Shown here: one piece after another, positions 62,101 to 64,000 of the stretch
How positions within the stretch are numbered: the first letter of the stretch is position 1
Layout: each line of letters opens with the position of its first letter
Assembly (NCBI GenBank): GCA_905182985.1
Contig: CAJJDN010000108.1
Location: forward strand, 233,317 to 297,316
Reading direction: 5' to 3'
From: Paramecium sonneborni
Taxonomy: Eukaryota > Ciliophora > Oligohymenophorea > Peniculida > Parameciidae
Length of the DNA stretch: 64,000 nt
Notes under the pieces: model-generated
What the model was told of the DNA's origin: nothing
Database searches by the model: none
The model's input: the letters and a program-made list of their open reading frames with translations, nothing else
Translations under genes and position numbers: made by a program

Positions 62101-63130
62101 TCATTTTTATTAAAGTGTATATATATTTGAATAAGTAAATGGAATATTGTAATTAAGTATAATTTCCTTTCTGAATATCTCAAGCTATTTCTAGTCATTT
62201 TACTGTTCCAAATAACAAAGGGTATGACTTGAGTTCCATCTTAAACCACTCTCTCTTTAATGCTGAAAAATACATTCTGTTCAATTAACTATCCTCTTTT
62301 TAATTGAGATATATTTATTTAGTCCAGCAATTTAATAATCAAAAACTTATAATTTATGTCTTTTTGCAACCCAGATGTTCTCTCTTTCTATTTCATCTTT
62401 TCATAAAGCATAAAAATAAACCATTCAAAAGAATTATCTAATTATAAAGACTTCTAAAATTAGAACGATTTATTTATCTGTTTGTATATTTATTATTCTC
62501 AATACTTGCTTTAATATCTTTTATTCTAGTATTTCTCTTATGAGTTCATTCATAAACATTATTATTGAATTATTAGCCATCTTTTAATAAAATCTTGTGT
62601 ATATTTCAATCAAATTATCTTAATTAATAATATCAAGTTTTCAAAAAAACATACAAATGGATATACAATGCAGTTTAATTTTTTCTATCCTTTCATAATC
62701 AATTAATCCAATCTCAAGTTGATGTAAAAATTCCATTATTTCTAATATCTTTCAACTTCTGGATATTTTTTGAGAAATTTTTATTAAGTATTAATCTATT
62801 CTTCTCTATAAGTTTAAAGCTTTTTCTTCTTATTAAATTTATCCCGCATTTATATTATTAGATAATGCCAATCCCATCGTAAATGAATTGATTTCTTTGA
62901 TCAGTAATTTATATGAATAATAGTACCATACAGAATACCACTATTAACATCTAATTATAATGGATCTGAAACCTTATTTTTAGTCAATTTTTTATGAAAC
63001 TCGATTCACAATTTATTACGATCAAATAAAATTCCTTTTAAATTAACTCAATTTCAAATTTACAATCCTTCCTATTTAATTTCAAATCAATCAAAAAGAA
63101 ATAATTAATGTAGATTTTATTTTAATAATT
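62101..63130 (-). CDS. Uncharacterised multi-exon gene, structure unresolved
   Basis: Minus-strand frames that look coding: LLIKEINSFTMGLALSNNIN, EEKALNLQRRIDQYLIKIS, YPEVERYQKQWNFYINLRL, MANNSIIMFMNELIREILEQ, and KERVVQDGTQVIPFVIWNSK, which shares the strand with a second open frame near the 3' end. Introns could not be fully placed and the stop could be 62101 or elsewhere. It is convergent with channel 2. No domain recognised. Confidence 0.4.
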
Positions 63131-63189
63131 TATCACATAAATTGATGAGTTCGAAATTGTTATGATTTTAAATAAATAATTAAGATTAT

Positions 63190-63768
63190 TATTAAAATAA
63201 TATCCTAATTGAAAAAAAGATATTGTTGTTATAATAATTATATAAATTATTGTGGATTAAAACCACTGGAATCAGAAATCCTGTTTTAAGAGTTTGGAAT
63301 CAATAAGAATGTTTAATAACATACACTACATTACTTTAAGCTAAATTAATTAGAAGAGTTTCTAAAAAGTGATATTTCTATCAAACCAACATAGGAAAGT
63401 GATTTAGCATATATTTTTGAAACCTTCAATCCTGAACAAAAAAATCAAACTGAGGATAACATCAAATTCAAGACTAAATGTTTTTATGGTCATTTTGTAT
63501 TTAGCTTAATGGTAGAAACATAATTGTAAATATTTATTAGACTAACAAATTGGTAGATAATGTTTTGTACATAAATATAAATTTGTTTCTACCACGTAAG
63601 GAGATACATTTAGAAAAAGGCTATGGTGAATTAGCATTATTTTATAGAGCACTTTATTCATTTATTCTGTAAAATTTATCAAGGTCTATTACTTATATGG
63701 CATTTGAAGAATACTATTTGTGGGGAATCAATAAACATACATTTATAAAAGTGTTGAAACCATTATGA
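63190..63768 (+). CDS. Uncharacterised protein, start not located
   Basis: One frame runs from about 63190 (KKRYCCYNNYINYCGLKPLE) through KSDISIKPTQESDLAYIFE and a 29-bp GTAGAAACA...TTAG intron to INLFLPRKEIHLEKGYGEL and TGA 63766-63768. No ATG lies in frame upstream, so a first exon is missing. No family recognised. Confidence 0.45.
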
Positions 63769-64000
63769 GAAGCGAGTAAATGAAGAATAGTAAATATTTG
63801 GAAAGTGTTAAATTCTTTAGCATTATCAAAATTAATTATTATAGATTAATTAACCAGAGAAAAGAATGATGCAGTAGCAGGAGTTTAGATAAATAAACGA
63901 ATTAAATAGAATATAAATATAACATTATAAAAATCATATATAAAATAAATAATAATTGAAAATAAATACATAAAAATAATAAGATAAATGTTAGGTTTAG
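63769..64000. other. Window end, nothing recognised
   Basis: AT-rich sequence to the window edge. No supported frame. Confidence 0.5.

Overview
This window is macronuclear DNA of a Paramecium-like ciliate. It is very AT-rich. Genes stay open only if TAA and TAG are read as glutamine and TGA is the sole stop. Coding frames are broken by spliceosomal introns of about 20-35 bp that begin GTA and end TAG or AAG. Neighbouring genes often sit 8-45 bp apart. The standard genetic code hides nearly every gene, so all products below were read by hand with the ciliate code and hand-placed introns. I cannot name the species.

Layout. 1-8.1 kb: truncated gene, SKP1-like protein, unknown protein, heat-shock factor, FYVE-type zinc-finger protein, protein with repeated UBA-like units, coiled-coil protein. 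8.7-13 kb: RNF170-like membrane E3 ligase, a small CaaX protein starting 17 bp from it in the opposite direction, a cluster of eight predicted C/D-box snoRNAs, and a CLEC16A/FPL-domain protein. 13.8-22.3 kb: cyclic-nucleotide-type K+ channel, MADS-box factor, trichocyst-matrix-like protein and two unknown proteins. 22.5-32.4 kb: ERK-type MAP kinase, a 1,060-aa repeated coiled-coil protein and three further minus-strand genes. 32.5-38.1 kb: sparse, with one fragmentary gene, two more CaaX proteins and a degenerate region. 38.4-46 kb: two long Q/N/E/K-rich proteins, one with a signal peptide and a TAA-encoded polyglutamine run. 46.3-58.6 kb: Cys-rich secreted protein, dipeptide-epimerase-like enolase-superfamily enzyme, pseudokinase with MORN repeats, EGF-TM-RING receptor-like E3, DUF4485-like protein and others. 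58.7-64 kb: second K+ channel and two unresolved genes.

Two single N bases (19962 and 48348) are each flanked by an exact repeat of about 1.1 kb. These look like unmerged contig overlaps rather than biology, so the gene copies there are duplicates of one locus.

The least expected finds are the C/D snoRNA cluster, whose guides match conserved rRNA segments, and three scattered paralogues of a small protein family with a shared FR(D/E) and (E/D)NWKxYN core and CaaX-like C-termini. The two K+ channels also share a CxxC-H-C zinc-knuckle-like motif just after the cyclic-nucleotide domain. Functional themes include ubiquitin signalling (SKP1, RNF170, RING-H2, UBA), membrane excitability (two K+ channels) and signalling (MAPK, pseudokinase, HSF, MADS). 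I see no operon-like logic linking neighbours.
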